64,000 nucleotides of DNA, taken from contig NC_072897.1 of assembly GCF_027943255.1 (NCBI RefSeq), positions 45,854,044-45,918,043 of the forward strand. The letters run 5' to 3'. The translations under genes and the position numbers were made by a program. This DNA is from Anastrepha obliqua (lineage: Eukaryota; Arthropoda; Insecta; Diptera; Tephritidae). Below, piece by piece: positions 22,961 to 33,440 of this stretch; position 1 is the stretch's first letter, and each line of letters opens with the position of its first letter. The notes under the pieces were generated by a model. That model saw only the letters and a list, made by a program, of their open reading frames with translations, had not been told where the DNA came from and searched no databases.

Positions 22961-23550
22961 ATGCTAAGGTGCTCAAATTTCATACCGTTACATAAATTAC
23001 GAATACCTTACTTAAGCCGGAAAGCAATAATTATTTGAAAAGGAGGCGGGGCACCTACAATACAAATTTAAATCTCATATTGTGTTTACAAATTAAATGA
23101 ATCAGCGGAAAATTCAAAAGCTTAAAACTATTTGTATGGGTGGTTTGAAAAAAAAAATTACATATTTTATTGCATTGTATAGTTCCATAGAAATTGAATA
23201 AAACCTACTATTTGGGTGAATTTTCGACCTCGGGAGATGCTAGTAGTAATATAATAATTTATTGTCAAGTACCGATTTACACACGGAGACATCTAGAAGG
23301 GTGACACTGGAAATATGATACTTTTGATGTTTCATTCGTACCCACTCGGGCGAAAATATTTTCGGCAACATTCTTTGTTTTTGAAGTTTACTTCTTTATC
23401 ATCTTTTGGTGCAGATATATTCTACAACCCGTTAACATGTAAAGCGGAGAAAGTTCGTCAATAGTTTCTTAAATATTTCTATGCAAAATGCAAGCATGAC
23501 TGGTTAAATAATAAATCACTTCTTATTTTTTTTTATTTACATATATTTAT
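22961..23550. other. No feature seen
   Basis: AT-rich spacer between a LOA-like 5' end and the Tigger element. Only the ggaggcggggcacc block (about 23042) recalls the repeat near 19770. Confidence 0.4.
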
Positions 23551-25563
23551 AGCGCACGCTCGATAACGTCAACGCTCTAAAGCGTGAACACCCCAAAGCG
23601 TGAACAGACATTTTTGTGCATTGACTACTCTAAAACGTGAACAAACCCAAAAAGCTCTATAACATGAACAATAAACGTTACAATTATTTGAATGTAGTTT
23701 ACATTGATCTCAAGTAATTCTAATTATGAAATAGGCATTTTATTCGTAATTGCATGCAAGGAGTAAAATATTTCAGTCGCGGTTTGGTTTTGGAAAAAGT
23801 GTTTCGTCTTATGTTTTCTGGTGAAAATGAGTTCTAGAAAACCCGTGTGCTTGACTTTAAAATAAAAGACAAAAATTCTCGGCTTTTTAAAAAAAGGCTC
23901 ATCTGTGACGATTTTAGCAAAGAAATATAATGTTGCTAAATCAACAATTTGTAACATTAAAGCGAAAAATCAAGTGATTTTAAAATGCGTAAACAACACG
24001 TATTGTGGACCTGGAAATAGAAAAGCACTGCGTTCTTCAGAGTTGCCTAAAATGGAGAGAGCTCTTTATCGTTGGTTTATCCGAATGCGAGTAAGTACTC
24101 TAATGTTGAAGGGAAAGGCAAAAACACTGCATGAAAAATTAAAAAAAATAAAATATCAGGCAAAAAACTGTCTTCGCAACCTCAGCTAGTGGATCCGTTT
24201 AAAGAAAAACCTAAAGATAAAATGGACGAATTGGAGTTGTGCAACGATCAGTTATATAATGCTGATGAGTCGGGGTTATTCTGGAGACTTTTGCCAGAGA
24301 AAACGTACGCGTCAAGTTTGGAGAAGAGAGCCCCAGGGGTAAAGTCCGAGAAGAAGCGAATCACGTTTTTATGGATCCCACAAGCTTAAGCTTTTGGTAA
24401 TTGGAAAGGCGAAGAATCCACGTTGCTTTAAAAAGCTTTGAGTGTCTCACTGACTATAAGAGCTCGAAGTCCGCCTGGATGACGTCCGCTATTTTCACGC
24501 AATGGTTTCATGAGTCATTTGTTCCACGAGTAAATATTCCTTTTAAGTTTTGTCCGATTTTTAAGGTTAACTGGTTGTTTTTTAAGGTTACATCGTTTTT
24601 AAAGGAGAAAGCCTTACCAATTAAAGCTCTCCTCCTAATCGACAACGCTCCTTCTCACCCAAATGAAACTGAACTGACAACGGAGAATGGGCAAATTTCG
24701 GCAATGTTTATGTCACCAAACGTTACTCCCCTCATTCAACCGATGGATCAGAATGCAATCACTAAGTTGCAGTACAGAAACAGCCTTCTAGCTTCAATAG
24801 CAGCGACAAAGTCTGATTTGCTCGAGCCGTTGGAAAAATTAACTTAAAAACAGCTAAAAATCTTTTGGATACGGCTTGGTTTCGTGTTGGTGAAGCAGCA
24901 TTAGCTAAGTGCTGGAACAGTATCTTAACTTTTGCTGTAAACAATGATGATCCCGAAGATTATGTTCCGTTGGCGGTTTTGAAAGAACAATGGGAAGCTG
25001 AACTTTGCACCTTGATGAGCAATACCGTTGATCTCCTTAGTAGTTTAAATCCTGAGTTTCATTCGTGTTCGCAGATATGCTCAAAGATATGTATGTGGGT
25101 TATTGAAAACACTTTGTTTTATTAAAAATTTCAGATTGAATTCACGTTACCAGTCATTCGTGAATGGAACGAAGATATCGAGGAGGGCAATGCAGACGAC
25201 GATCATCTACAAGAGGACGAGTCCGATGATGATAGCGTATCAGAGCAACTGGAGAAAATTAAGCCGGGCTGGTCATGAAGACGTCGATCAAAATGATATG
25301 AGTGTGCTAAGACGGTTAAGAGAGAAAGCTGTGCTTTAAGTTTTAGAAAAACAGAAGATACAAAAAAATATGACTGATTTTTTTAAATAAAGCCATCGCA
25401 TGACTTTATTTTCGATTAAGATGTAACGAAAATAAGAATAGAATGGGAATTTAAATGTAAAAAAATATATTTACTTAGTCTTTTTGGGCATTCCAACCGT
25501 GAACACTCTTGTTAACGTGAACTGCCTTGGTTTGAATTAGTTCACCTTATCGAGCGTGCGCTG
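23551..25563 (+). mobile_element. Tigger family B, copy B, both termini present
   Basis: A 2.0-kb element with inverted ends gcgcacgctcgataa at 23552 and ttatcgagcgtgcgctg ending at 25563, followed by TA (25564-25565). The first 130 bases contain repeated cgtgaac motifs (23580-23670), and similar gtgaac blocks occur inside the right end (25498-25545). These are likely transposase binding sites. Confidence 0.85.
23827..25340 (+). pseudogene. Tigger/pogo transposase with DDD core, inactivated
   Basis: The start ATG at 23827 gives MSSRKPVCLTLK, then one stop, then the Psq HTH (SSVTILAKKYNVAKSTICNI). A CENP-B-type HTH follows (ERALYRWFIRMRVSTLMLKG, about 24055-24115). Catalytic motifs lie in shifted frames: LYNADESGLFWRLLPEKTY (about 24253), LLLIDNAPSHPNETEL (about 24635) and FMSPNVTPLIQPMDQN (about 24705), giving DDD with 34 residues between the last two. 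The C-terminal part has WFRVGEAALAKCWN and an acidic stretch (ADDDHLQEDESDDDSVSEQL, about 25190-25250). At least one stop and three frameshifts make it non-functional. Tigger enzymes move elements at TA sites. Confidence 0.85.
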
Positions 25564-26989
25564 TATATAAATGGTTGTACTTGAGTAAAAAAAAAATTAA
25601 ATTAAAAATTCTTCATAAATAAATACTTAATTTAAAATAAACTTATGTATCTAGAAATGGAAAAAAATTTAGAATTCTACATAAACATGTCCGTTTTTTA
25701 AGTCTGCAGTTCTGATGTTTGTCATCGTTCATTTTTTCCATTAGGTTGAAAACCAACACAGAACTCAGAACTTTCTCCCATAAAAGAAGAAAACGAATGA
25801 AGTAACTGTAAAAAATTGTTTTGCAGCCAACTTTAAGATTGGAAATACTAATAAGAAGCGCAAAGCGTGGCGCCAGTAAGGGAGACCAAATCCCTTCTCT
25901 CTTCCGCGGCCGTCCTCCCCCGAACAAAATGTTTTCCTTCCAAATGTTTCCCTGTGTAAATGGGCGCCAACATATCCCAAGTCAGGTATCGATATATTAG
26001 TGTTTCGTATTCCGCTTTCGCCTTATTTGTAACCCGACAGTGTAACCCCAGTGTAACCCCATTTTAAACAAGAATGGTAAAATTATGTATCTTATAAATG
26101 CGTCAAATGATTTAAAAATTTCTTGTGAAGGATGTGCTAGGCGTATTTCAAAAAATATTTGGCAGACAAGAAATCTCAGTATATATTATAATAACAGTAT
26201 ACGGTTTCTGTGGAAACAAAACTTAAGTCTAATCCCAAAAGTTTTTCCCATTTTATTACCTCTAAACGAAAACCAAATGGTTTTCCAACCAGTGTGGAGT
26301 ATTGCAGTGTTATTTTAAGCAATACTCAGGACTCTTGTGATCTATTTGCAGGTTGCTTTTAGAGGGTTTAACCTTTCTATCGTTAGAAATCATTAGAAAT
26401 TTTGAAATTAATGCATGTGTATGAGCCTATCTACAAATAGGTAACCGTGATAATGTCCGCAGCTATATACTCGTACTTACTGTTCAAAAATGTACTATGG
26501 ATGAAGTATTCCATTCTATTATTCAATTAAAAAAATTCATTCACGTGAGCAAGTTTATTTTTCAACTGACAACATAGTTTCCTGCCCAGTAGATCAACTT
26601 TTTCCGATCTTGTTCTAGTTTTTAATAAAATAATAAACATAAATTTTAATAAAATAATAATCAATAACCATGCACATTTAGATGTAAAATCTACAGACTT
26701 ATCAAAAAATCACCACGGTCGCTGTCCATGTTGCTTCATTGCCTCTGAACAATGGACATACATATGTATGTACAACATACATCACGGCCTACAGAAACAA
26801 AAGGTGTCGTATTTCGAAAATCAATACTTAATTTTTCGCGATTCTGACAACCGGCTGACGTCATGAACTATAATAATAATATACAAAACAAAAACGAAAC
26901 AAGCAAAAGGAAGAGAAATTATGTGTTTGTAAATATTCAGTGAGTGGCTTAGTAATATTGTGATTTGAAGATTTAAATCAAATAAACTA
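25564..26989. other. No gene seen; AT-rich spacer
   Basis: No recognisable mobile element or coding domain. A small duplication cagtgtaaccc / cagtgtaacccc occurs at about 26038-26058. Frames up to about 95 codons on both strands lack known motifs. Confidence 0.4.
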
Positions 26990-27079
26990 ATGAAAATGAA
27001 GTGCCGCGTGTTAAATTGTGAAAGCACAAATAAATATAAAGCCTTTAAATGCAGTTTTTTTGCGTTTTTATGCGGATGA
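26990..27079 (+). other. Small frame resembling the start of a THAP-type zinc domain
   Basis: A 29-codon frame, MKMKCRVLNCESTNKYKAF followed by KCSFFAFLCG. The CRVLNC spacing (C-x4-C) near the N-terminus followed by a Phe-rich turn recalls the first half of THAP DNA-binding domains. Such domains are often encoded by a short first exon in insects. There is no downstream exon I can support, and the match is weak. Confidence 0.2.
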
Positions 27080-27257
27080 CGATGTGACAAGAAAGTGTGT
27101 GCGTGTAAAATTTTTTGTGTTTGGCACTTTCTGTTGTTTGTATTTTCTTAAGTATTGATGTCTCAGCGAATTCGCAGACGCAATCTTGTATTTTAGCATT
27201 CTTGGGCATAGATGCTTAGAGAGAAATTCTATAAATTTATGTGAGAACGCGCTTAGG

Positions 27258-27345
27258 AACTCGTTTGAGTACTTGGCAGAATTGCGAGTCCCTGGGCTGA
27301 TCGACGAAATGACAGTCTGCCAGAAACCGGGCACCAAAAATAACT
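27258..27345 (+). repeat. Dispersed repeat, copy 1 of 2 (partner 29783-29870)
   Basis: Shares gaactcgtttgagtacttgg, then a gtccc(t)tggctgat block and a ccagaaa block with 29783-29870, in the same orientation. The two copies bracket a pair of mariner elements (27386-28237 and 28507-29767). Family unknown. Confidence 0.65.
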
Positions 27346-27385
27346 GAAGAAAACAATTCGTTTTTACGTTAATGAAGCGATATAC

Positions 27386-28237
27386 GAGGTGTTTTCAGAA
27401 AATAAGGTGACGGTTTCAAATATCGCGGGCTACATACATTCGACTTTCGATCATTATTTTTTTATGTTGCTACACTCGTCTCGAAGATATGTTCACGGTT
27501 TTAGCAATATAGTATGTTTAGTTTGTTTGTGAGATGGATAAATAAAACAAGTGTTTTATGTGTTCGGCGATTTTCTGCTATCGACTCTTGACTCTTCTGG
27601 ACTCTTCCACTGGGCTTTGATTTCGTTGTCATAACCATATACCCATGATTCGTTACCAGTTATGGCCCTTTAAAGCAAATCTTTGCCATCGTTGACGTCA
27701 TTCAACAATTTCTGGGTTGATTTTGGTCAAAATTTAGTAATTTTGGAATGCACTTCGCTGCCACATGCTTCATGCCCAAAATTTCCGAAAAGATTGCATG
27801 CCATGAGCCAACCGATATCCTCAGTAGCTTCTCTACTTGTGATTTGACGACTCTCCATAAAAATTTTTTTCACTTTCTCATTATTTTCTTAGGTTGTTGG
27901 TGTGCTAGGGTGTCCAGAGCGAGCGTCGTCATTCGCATCTTCTCGACCTTCTGTGAAAAGCTTGTACCACTTGTAAACATTTTTTTGAATCAGAGTACTT
28001 TCACCGTATGCCAGTGTCAACATTTCAAGTGTTTTTGAGCACTTAATTCCATTTTTTGACGTTTTGAAAAGTAATGCAACTTCTCTGATCCATTTTTTTC
28101 AATAGCAGAAAATTGCCGAACACGGAAACAACCTACCTACCTAAACAACCTGCTACATATATTGCTAAAACCGTGAACATATCTTCGAGACTAGTGTACC
28201 AAATAAAAAAAATAACAATCGAAAGTCGAAAGTATTA
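27386..28237 (-). mobile_element. Deleted mariner-type element with long inverted repeats
   Basis: Inverted repeats of about 75 bp, 27437-27511 and 28158-28234, share cgaagatatgttcacggttt with few mismatches. The minus strand between them encodes fragments of a mariner transposase: KNVYKWYKLFTEGREDANDD (HTH), SREATEDIGW, then after deletions ITGNESWVYGYDNEIKAQWK, the first catalytic region with the usual GDE as GNE. The two C-terminal catalytic residues are missing. The left boundary may extend outward to gaggtgttttcagaaaataa (27386). Confidence 0.7.
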
Positions 28238-28506
28238 GGCCGGAATTTATATTCAAAACAGAGAGAAAAATAAAAATCAAGGAGGTAAATATTCAAGTTT
28301 GATGTTTTAAGCTGATAAATTGCACTGTTTACTGTACAAGAGGTTTTTTTTTCTAAGCTATAAAAAAATTATCTTTGTTAATGGGTTTCTTGTTTTACAA
28401 TCTGTTTATCATTTACTGGCTAAAGTTATAAAATAATGCACATTTTTACAGCGCTCATCTATGCACCTATGCCATAAAAGGCAAAACTCTTTAAACTCAT
28501 TTTATA

Positions 28507-29767
28507 TAAGGTTGTCAAAAAAGTCTTGGGGTATTTTTATTGAATTTTCAATTGTTCATAAAATTGGTTATAATAATGCGATTTATGTCAAATATGAGCC
28601 GTTTTGTTCGATGACGAGTTCCCAACGAGATGCCAACTTCATAATGCCCCTCTTATAGAAGCTCGCTTCCCTATTGTCAAAAAACTCGTAGAGCCAATTT
28701 TCACAGGACTCTCTTGTGGACAACTTCCGACTACCAAGCTCGTTCGCCATGGACAGAAATAGGTGGTAATCACTTGGTGCGAGATCCGGACTAATCGGTG
28801 GATGCAAAAGAACCTCCCATCCGAGCTCCCGGAGCTTCTGGCGCGTCACCAAAGATGTGTGTGGCCTGGCGTTGTCCTGATGGAAGACAATTCGGCCTCT
28901 GTTGATCAAAGATGGCCTCTTCTGCATGAGTGCTGCATTCAAGCGGTCCAGTTGTTGGCAGTACAGATCCGAATTGAGCGTTTGGCCATAGGGGAGCAGC
29001 TCATAGTGGATGATTCCCTGCCAATCTCACCAAACACACAGAAGAACCTTCCTGGCCGTCAATCCAGACTTGGCCCCCGTCTGGGCAGCTTCACCGCTTT
29101 TCGACCACGACCGTTTGCGCATCACGTTGTCGTAAGTGACCCACTTTTCATCGCCAGTCACCATCCGCTTCAAAAACGGGTCGATTTTGTTGCGATTCAG
29201 AAGCGATTCGCATGCATCCATACGGGCAAAAATGTTTTTTTGCGTCAAGTCGTGTGGCACCCATACATCGAGCTTGTTTTTGAACCCAAGCTTCTTCAAA
29301 AGGTTTATAACGGGTTGATGACTCATGCCCAGCTCTTGGCCGATGCTACGGCTGCTATTATGCCGGTCTCTTTCGATCAATTCAGCGATTTTATCGCAAT
29401 CGTGGCGCATCTTCGATCACCTCTGCACCAGAACGAAAACGTTCAAACCATCGTTGTGCAGTGGAAATGGAAACTGTATCGGGTCCATAAACTACACAAA
29501 TTTTATTGGCAGCATGAGATGCATTTTTGCCTTTATCGTAGTAGTACTGTAAAATATACCGTATTTTCTCTTTATTTTGCTCCATGTTTGCGACGCTATA
29601 ACTCACGAACGACTAAAAGCAAACAACAATTAATCAAACACGTGTTAGCACGTGAAAAGAGCTTTCCAAAAAGCTCTAGCGTGAACCGATGCGACGAATA
29701 CAACTAGAACTACGCGCTTGCAAAGACATGCTTGCGGAAATACCGCAAGACTTTTTTGACAACCTTA
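28507..29767 (-). mobile_element. mariner element (DD34D), full length, inactivated
   Basis: A 1261-bp element with ends TAAGGTTGTCAAAAAAGTCT at both termini (the right one as its reverse complement), flanked by TA (28505-28506 and 29768-29769). The transposase lies on the minus strand. It resembles mariners of the mellifera group, an assignment made from memory. Confidence 0.9.
28583..29606 (-). pseudogene. mariner transposase, one frameshift and one stop
   Basis: The start at 29606 gives MSYSVANMEQNKEKIRYILQ, then the HTH ending STAQRWFERFRSGAEVIEDAP. A deletion of about 20 bases near 29405 shifts the frame, losing the usual SGRP linker. It continues as NSSRSIGQELGMSHQPVINL, VWVPHDLTQKN, MVTGDEKWVTYDN (first D) and LLCVW, then TGA at 29027-29029 in place of a Trp codon. 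The same frame then gives VFHQDNARPHTSLV (second D) and SPDLAPSDYHLFLS (third D) to the stop at 28583. All three catalytic D residues are intact, so only two lesions separate this copy from an open frame. Confidence 0.9.
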
Positions 29768-29782
29768 TATGACAGGACCCAT

Positions 29783-29870
29783 GAACTCGTTTGAGTACTT
29801 GGCGGTACTGCGCGTCCCTTGGCTGATGAACAGCTGATAACGAAATGGCTACCAGAAATAAGCCGCCAAA
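29783..29870 (+). repeat. Dispersed repeat, copy 2 of 2
   Basis: Direct partner of 27258-27345, with an extra aacagctgataacgaaatgg segment (29834-29853) relative to copy 1. Confidence 0.65.
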
Positions 29871-30639
29871 TATAATTAACGAAAATAGTCTAAATGGAAA
29901 AGCGAATTATATATTTATAAAAAAAAAAATTCAGTTGAAGCGAAATAATTTAAATTAAGGTTTTAATTGAATCTTTTTTTAGAATTTTCACAGATACTCT
30001 TATTTTCTTTTCGGCTTCTATTTATAATTCATCTTGTGTAAATATGTATATGCATTATAGTATGTCTCCACTGTCAAATTATGTCACACTTCGCTGAATA
30101 TATTTTGCATACATACATGTAATTCTATTGAAAACTGGGTGCTGGTTTTTATGTAAATATGTATACATGTAAATATTTTGTATTTTACCTTAAAAGCGTA
30201 GAAAATTGAATTCAATTTGAATTATGATATCTTTGGTTTAAGATATTGTACAAACATACTTTTGTTAACTATTTTTAAGTTACACAAATATTAAGGTTAC
30301 CTACGTGATCATTATTTTTAAATTTCCCGTTACGAAATAAACGTTCTGGGTCTTATTTTTGGCGCCAAGCTATTATTCTCCAATCATATTTATTTCGTTA
30401 TCTTGAAAGCATTCGCAATGATCTGTTTCATTAGAAGAAACACTAGTATGATAGCTTCAAAGATTCTTAAATATTGAAATGGCTGTATATTGCCTTGGTG
30501 AGAACTTAACTCCAATATTGCTCGTTAATATGGAACGAATACGAAGCACAAACAAAAACGAAACAAAAACAAAATTACCTGGTCCGTTTTGAAGGTGAAT
30601 GATTAAAAAATTGTTCTCCAAATTACTATATATCGGCAG
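29871..30639. other. No gene seen; AT-rich spacer
   Basis: Very AT-rich sequence with A/T homopolymers. No coding domain or transposon end recognised. Confidence 0.4.
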
Positions 30640-32016
30640 ACTAGGCCTAGAGCGATTATCTTATAGATAAACTAGCAAACCCGGTCCCCTTCGCTGGGCA
30701 CACTAAAATAGAATAGATATGGTTTAGAACAGAAAATATATGATTTTCATATTATTTATTTCTATATTCTTTATTCAAGCGCTTTGGCATAAACAATATT
30801 TTTTGTTTTTCTATTTGGTTTTGAGTAAATATAAAATATAAATTGAAAATCAGGAAAAAAGAAGATTGTTTTTAAATTTCAAATCAACGCATATGAATAA
30901 ACAATCGTCTTTTTTCCTGATCATCCATGAATTTTTCGTTTCAATTTATATGTTTAAGCATTGGAGCTTTTTTAACCATTATCCATTTACATTTTTCAAA
31001 AAAAAAACGAAAAAAAATTTTTTTTCCACGAACACATAATTTCATTCGGATTTCACATTAAATTCTCAAATTTCGTAAGAAATTATTCACTGTTCCAAAA
31101 TCCACTCCAAAAAAATTCACAAACAATTTTTACATGTTGCACTTACGTTTTTTCCTTATGGCATCCAAATCAGAAAGAAAGTAAGCGACATTATGGCTGG
31201 TTCAAAAGAACGCTGTACCCGTTGCCAGTGCTCCGAATTACAACCAAACTTTACGAAACCCATTTTCAATACTTACTTAACAATGTGTGTAAGTTTGGTT
31301 TAATTCGGTGCAAAGACACGGCGGGTCCACGTTTTGGCATATATTTCGAGACCCTAGTCATCAATAGGTATGAAAATTACCCCGTATTAAAGCACTTATC
31401 AACAGCTTTGATTTGATACCGATATTGTACACACACAACCAAAGGTTACAGGGGTCTACGTTTTGACCTATATCTCAAGACCCCAGTCACGGAGCGGCAT
31501 GAAAAATACTCTGTAATAAAGCATTCACCAACAGCTTTCATTTGATACCCATATTGTACATACACGTCCGAAGGTTACCCGGGTCCACGTTTTGACCTAT
31601 ATCTCGAGACCCTATCTACCAATAGGTATTCAAACTATACGGAAATCATCTCTAATACCTACTTAACAATGTGTGTAAGTTTGGTTTAATTCGGTTCAAA
31701 GACACGGCGGGTCCACGTTTTGGCATATATTTCGAGACCCTAGTGTTCAATAGGTATGAAAATTACCCCGTATTAAAGCACTTATCAACAGCTTTCATTT
31801 GATACCCATATTGTACACACACAACCAAAGGTTACTCGGGTCCACGTTTTGACCTATATCTCGAGCCCTATTTCCAAAATAAAATATAATCCATGTTACT
31901 CGTGGATGATGTAGCTTTCGAATGGTGAAAAAAATTTTAAAATCGGTCCAGTAGTTTTTGAGCCTATTCATTACAAACAAACAAAGTTTTCCTCTTTATA
32001 ATATTAGTATAGATTA
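30640..32016 (+). mobile_element. Unclassified interspersed repeat carrying a tandem array
   Basis: It begins with a conserved-looking segment acccggtccccttcgctggg (about 30679-30698), continues through AT-rich sequence, contains the 129-bp tandem array (31260-31900), and ends in a segment atcggtccagtagtttttga (31942) and aatattagtatagat (32001-32015). The fixed head, central repeats and fixed tail suggest a non-coding mobile element; I cannot assign the class. No frame with a known domain is present. Confidence 0.5.
31260..31900 (+). repeat. 129-bp tandem repeat, five units
   Basis: The anchor tccacgttttg (tctacgttttg in unit 2) occurs at 31326, 31455, 31584, 31712 and 31841, a period of 128-129. 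Each unit also has a tatatctcgagaccc block, and complete units have ataggtatgaaaattacccc, caacagctttcatttgatac and attgtacacacac. Units 1 and 4 are most alike, both preceded by acttaacaatgtgtgtaagt, so a higher-order pattern of three units is likely. Confidence 0.85.
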
Positions 32017-32479
32017 ATTTCTCATAGATTTTTGTTTACAAAGTCATGAATGACGACATTAACTGCAATGAGTTCACCTATATTTTCGAGACTCATATCT
32101 CGACATAGTCTTAGAACTAAGAAATCTAAATGCATCAACCTCTGATGCATGTGCCCGATTGGGCAATATTATAGATTTTAATTTTAATATTCAAAAATTC
32201 AAACCTAATTTTTTTGTTTAAAATTATTTATTTAAATAAATATTTATTTAAATAATTTTATTAAAGTGTGTATTGAAAAAGTAGCTAACATAGTAAGCAA
32301 TGCAAAGACAATCCGAATATTTGAATTTTTGAATTTGCCTATATTCCTTTTGTTAGATATTTTTATAGCTAGTTGTTTATAATAAGCTTTTGAAGTAACA
32401 CGTTTCGTTTGATTTTCGGCTCTGTTAGGTTACGGGTCCATAACTCTAAAGGAAGGAATTTAAATTGTGTTACAAAATA
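32017..32479. other. AT-rich stretch upstream of the copia gag; possible LTR
   Basis: No gene. Just before the gag, gttaggttacgggtccataa (about 32424-32443) loosely resembles the initiator-Met tRNA half-site used as primer-binding site by copia elements, so an LTR might end near 32424, but I could not identify LTR ends. Confidence 0.3.
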
Positions 32480-32493
32480 AGAACGATCTCAGT

Positions 32494-33440
32494 ATGAACA
32501 CCGTATACCAAATTGACAAGCTGGACGAAAGAAATTACGATTTCTGATCTATACAGATGGGTAGGTTGATCGTCAATGCAGAACTTTGGACGATGGCTAG
32601 CGGTCAATCGACGGAGAGTGACGATATGATAATCTCTGACGTGCTTAAATGGGAAATGAAAGATGGAAAGGCTTTGCTTTAATTAACCTAAACATAAAAT
32701 CTACACAGATGTGTCACATCAAACATAAAAAGATATCCTTTGCAGTTTGGACCAAGATAAAGCAAGTGCATCAGCCATGTGGGCCTGCTAGAAAAGTTTC
32801 ACTGTTCAAAAAGCTCACAAATTTTGGAATGGTAGATCTTGAAAGGACGTCGCAACATTTAGGTAAATTTTCAGAAATTGTAGATAAGCTGTCAGAAATT
32901 GGAATCACAGTAGGCGACGAATTATTAGTGTGGATTCTACTGTCGAGTTTGTCAAAATCTTTCGAGAACTTCGTAATAGCTGTGAAAATACGAGATTCAA
33001 TACCTACGTTAGAAGTAATGAATGCGAAAATTTTGGAGAAGGTGCGCGTAAAAAGCGCGATAAAAACGATAATTATGAAGATCACCATAGTCAAAAGGCA
33101 TTTTTGGCGCAATTCAAATTCTACGAAAAAAATACTGTGGATTGCGTAGCCGGAGTAAGACTGATGAGTATTATTTCTTTGAAACGCGGCCGAAGGCCTC
33201 CCACGCGAAATGGAATTCTACGCAAAAATACTGTGGATTGCGTAGCCAGAGTTGGACTGATGAGGGTTATTTTTTTGAAGCACGGCTGAAGGCCGCCCAC
33301 GCGGAAAGAAGTTCTACGCAAAAATTCTGTGTATTGCGTAGCCGGAGTTGGACTGATGTGGGTTATTTTTTTTTTAAGGAAACGAGTTTCTTAATAAAGA
33401 CAACTACGACCACCCTATTTGTTTTGCAGACATGGTAATT
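32494..33440 (+). pseudogene. Ty1/copia-type gag remnant
   Basis: The ATG at 32494 gives MNTVYQIDKLDERNYDF, then TGA (32545-32547) at a position where copia gag usually has Trp, then SIQMGRLIVNAELWTMASGQ. This is the UBN2-type gag opening (KLD..NY..W...M...L). A frameshift near 32680 leads into ALINLNIKSTQMCHIKHKKI, SLFKKLTNFGMVDLERTSQH and FSEIVDKLSEIGITVGDELL, ending in a Lys/Arg-rich tail. No protease, integrase or RT follows. Gag forms the element's particle and this fragment is dead. The last part is altered by a 98-bp tandem duplication. Confidence 0.8.
33116..33372 (+). repeat. 98-bp tandem repeat within gag remnant, about 2.6 units
   Basis: The block from aattctacg through tgtggattgcgtagcc and gactgatg to the gaaggcc..cccacgcg part recurs at 33116, 33214 and 33311 (last one partial). 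The reading frame stays open through the repeats because of the local sequence, not a known domain. Confidence 0.75.

Noticed and set aside
28763..29707. 314-codon open frame on the plus strand
   Set aside because: It is the antisense shadow of the mariner transposase coded on the minus strand at 28583-29606.
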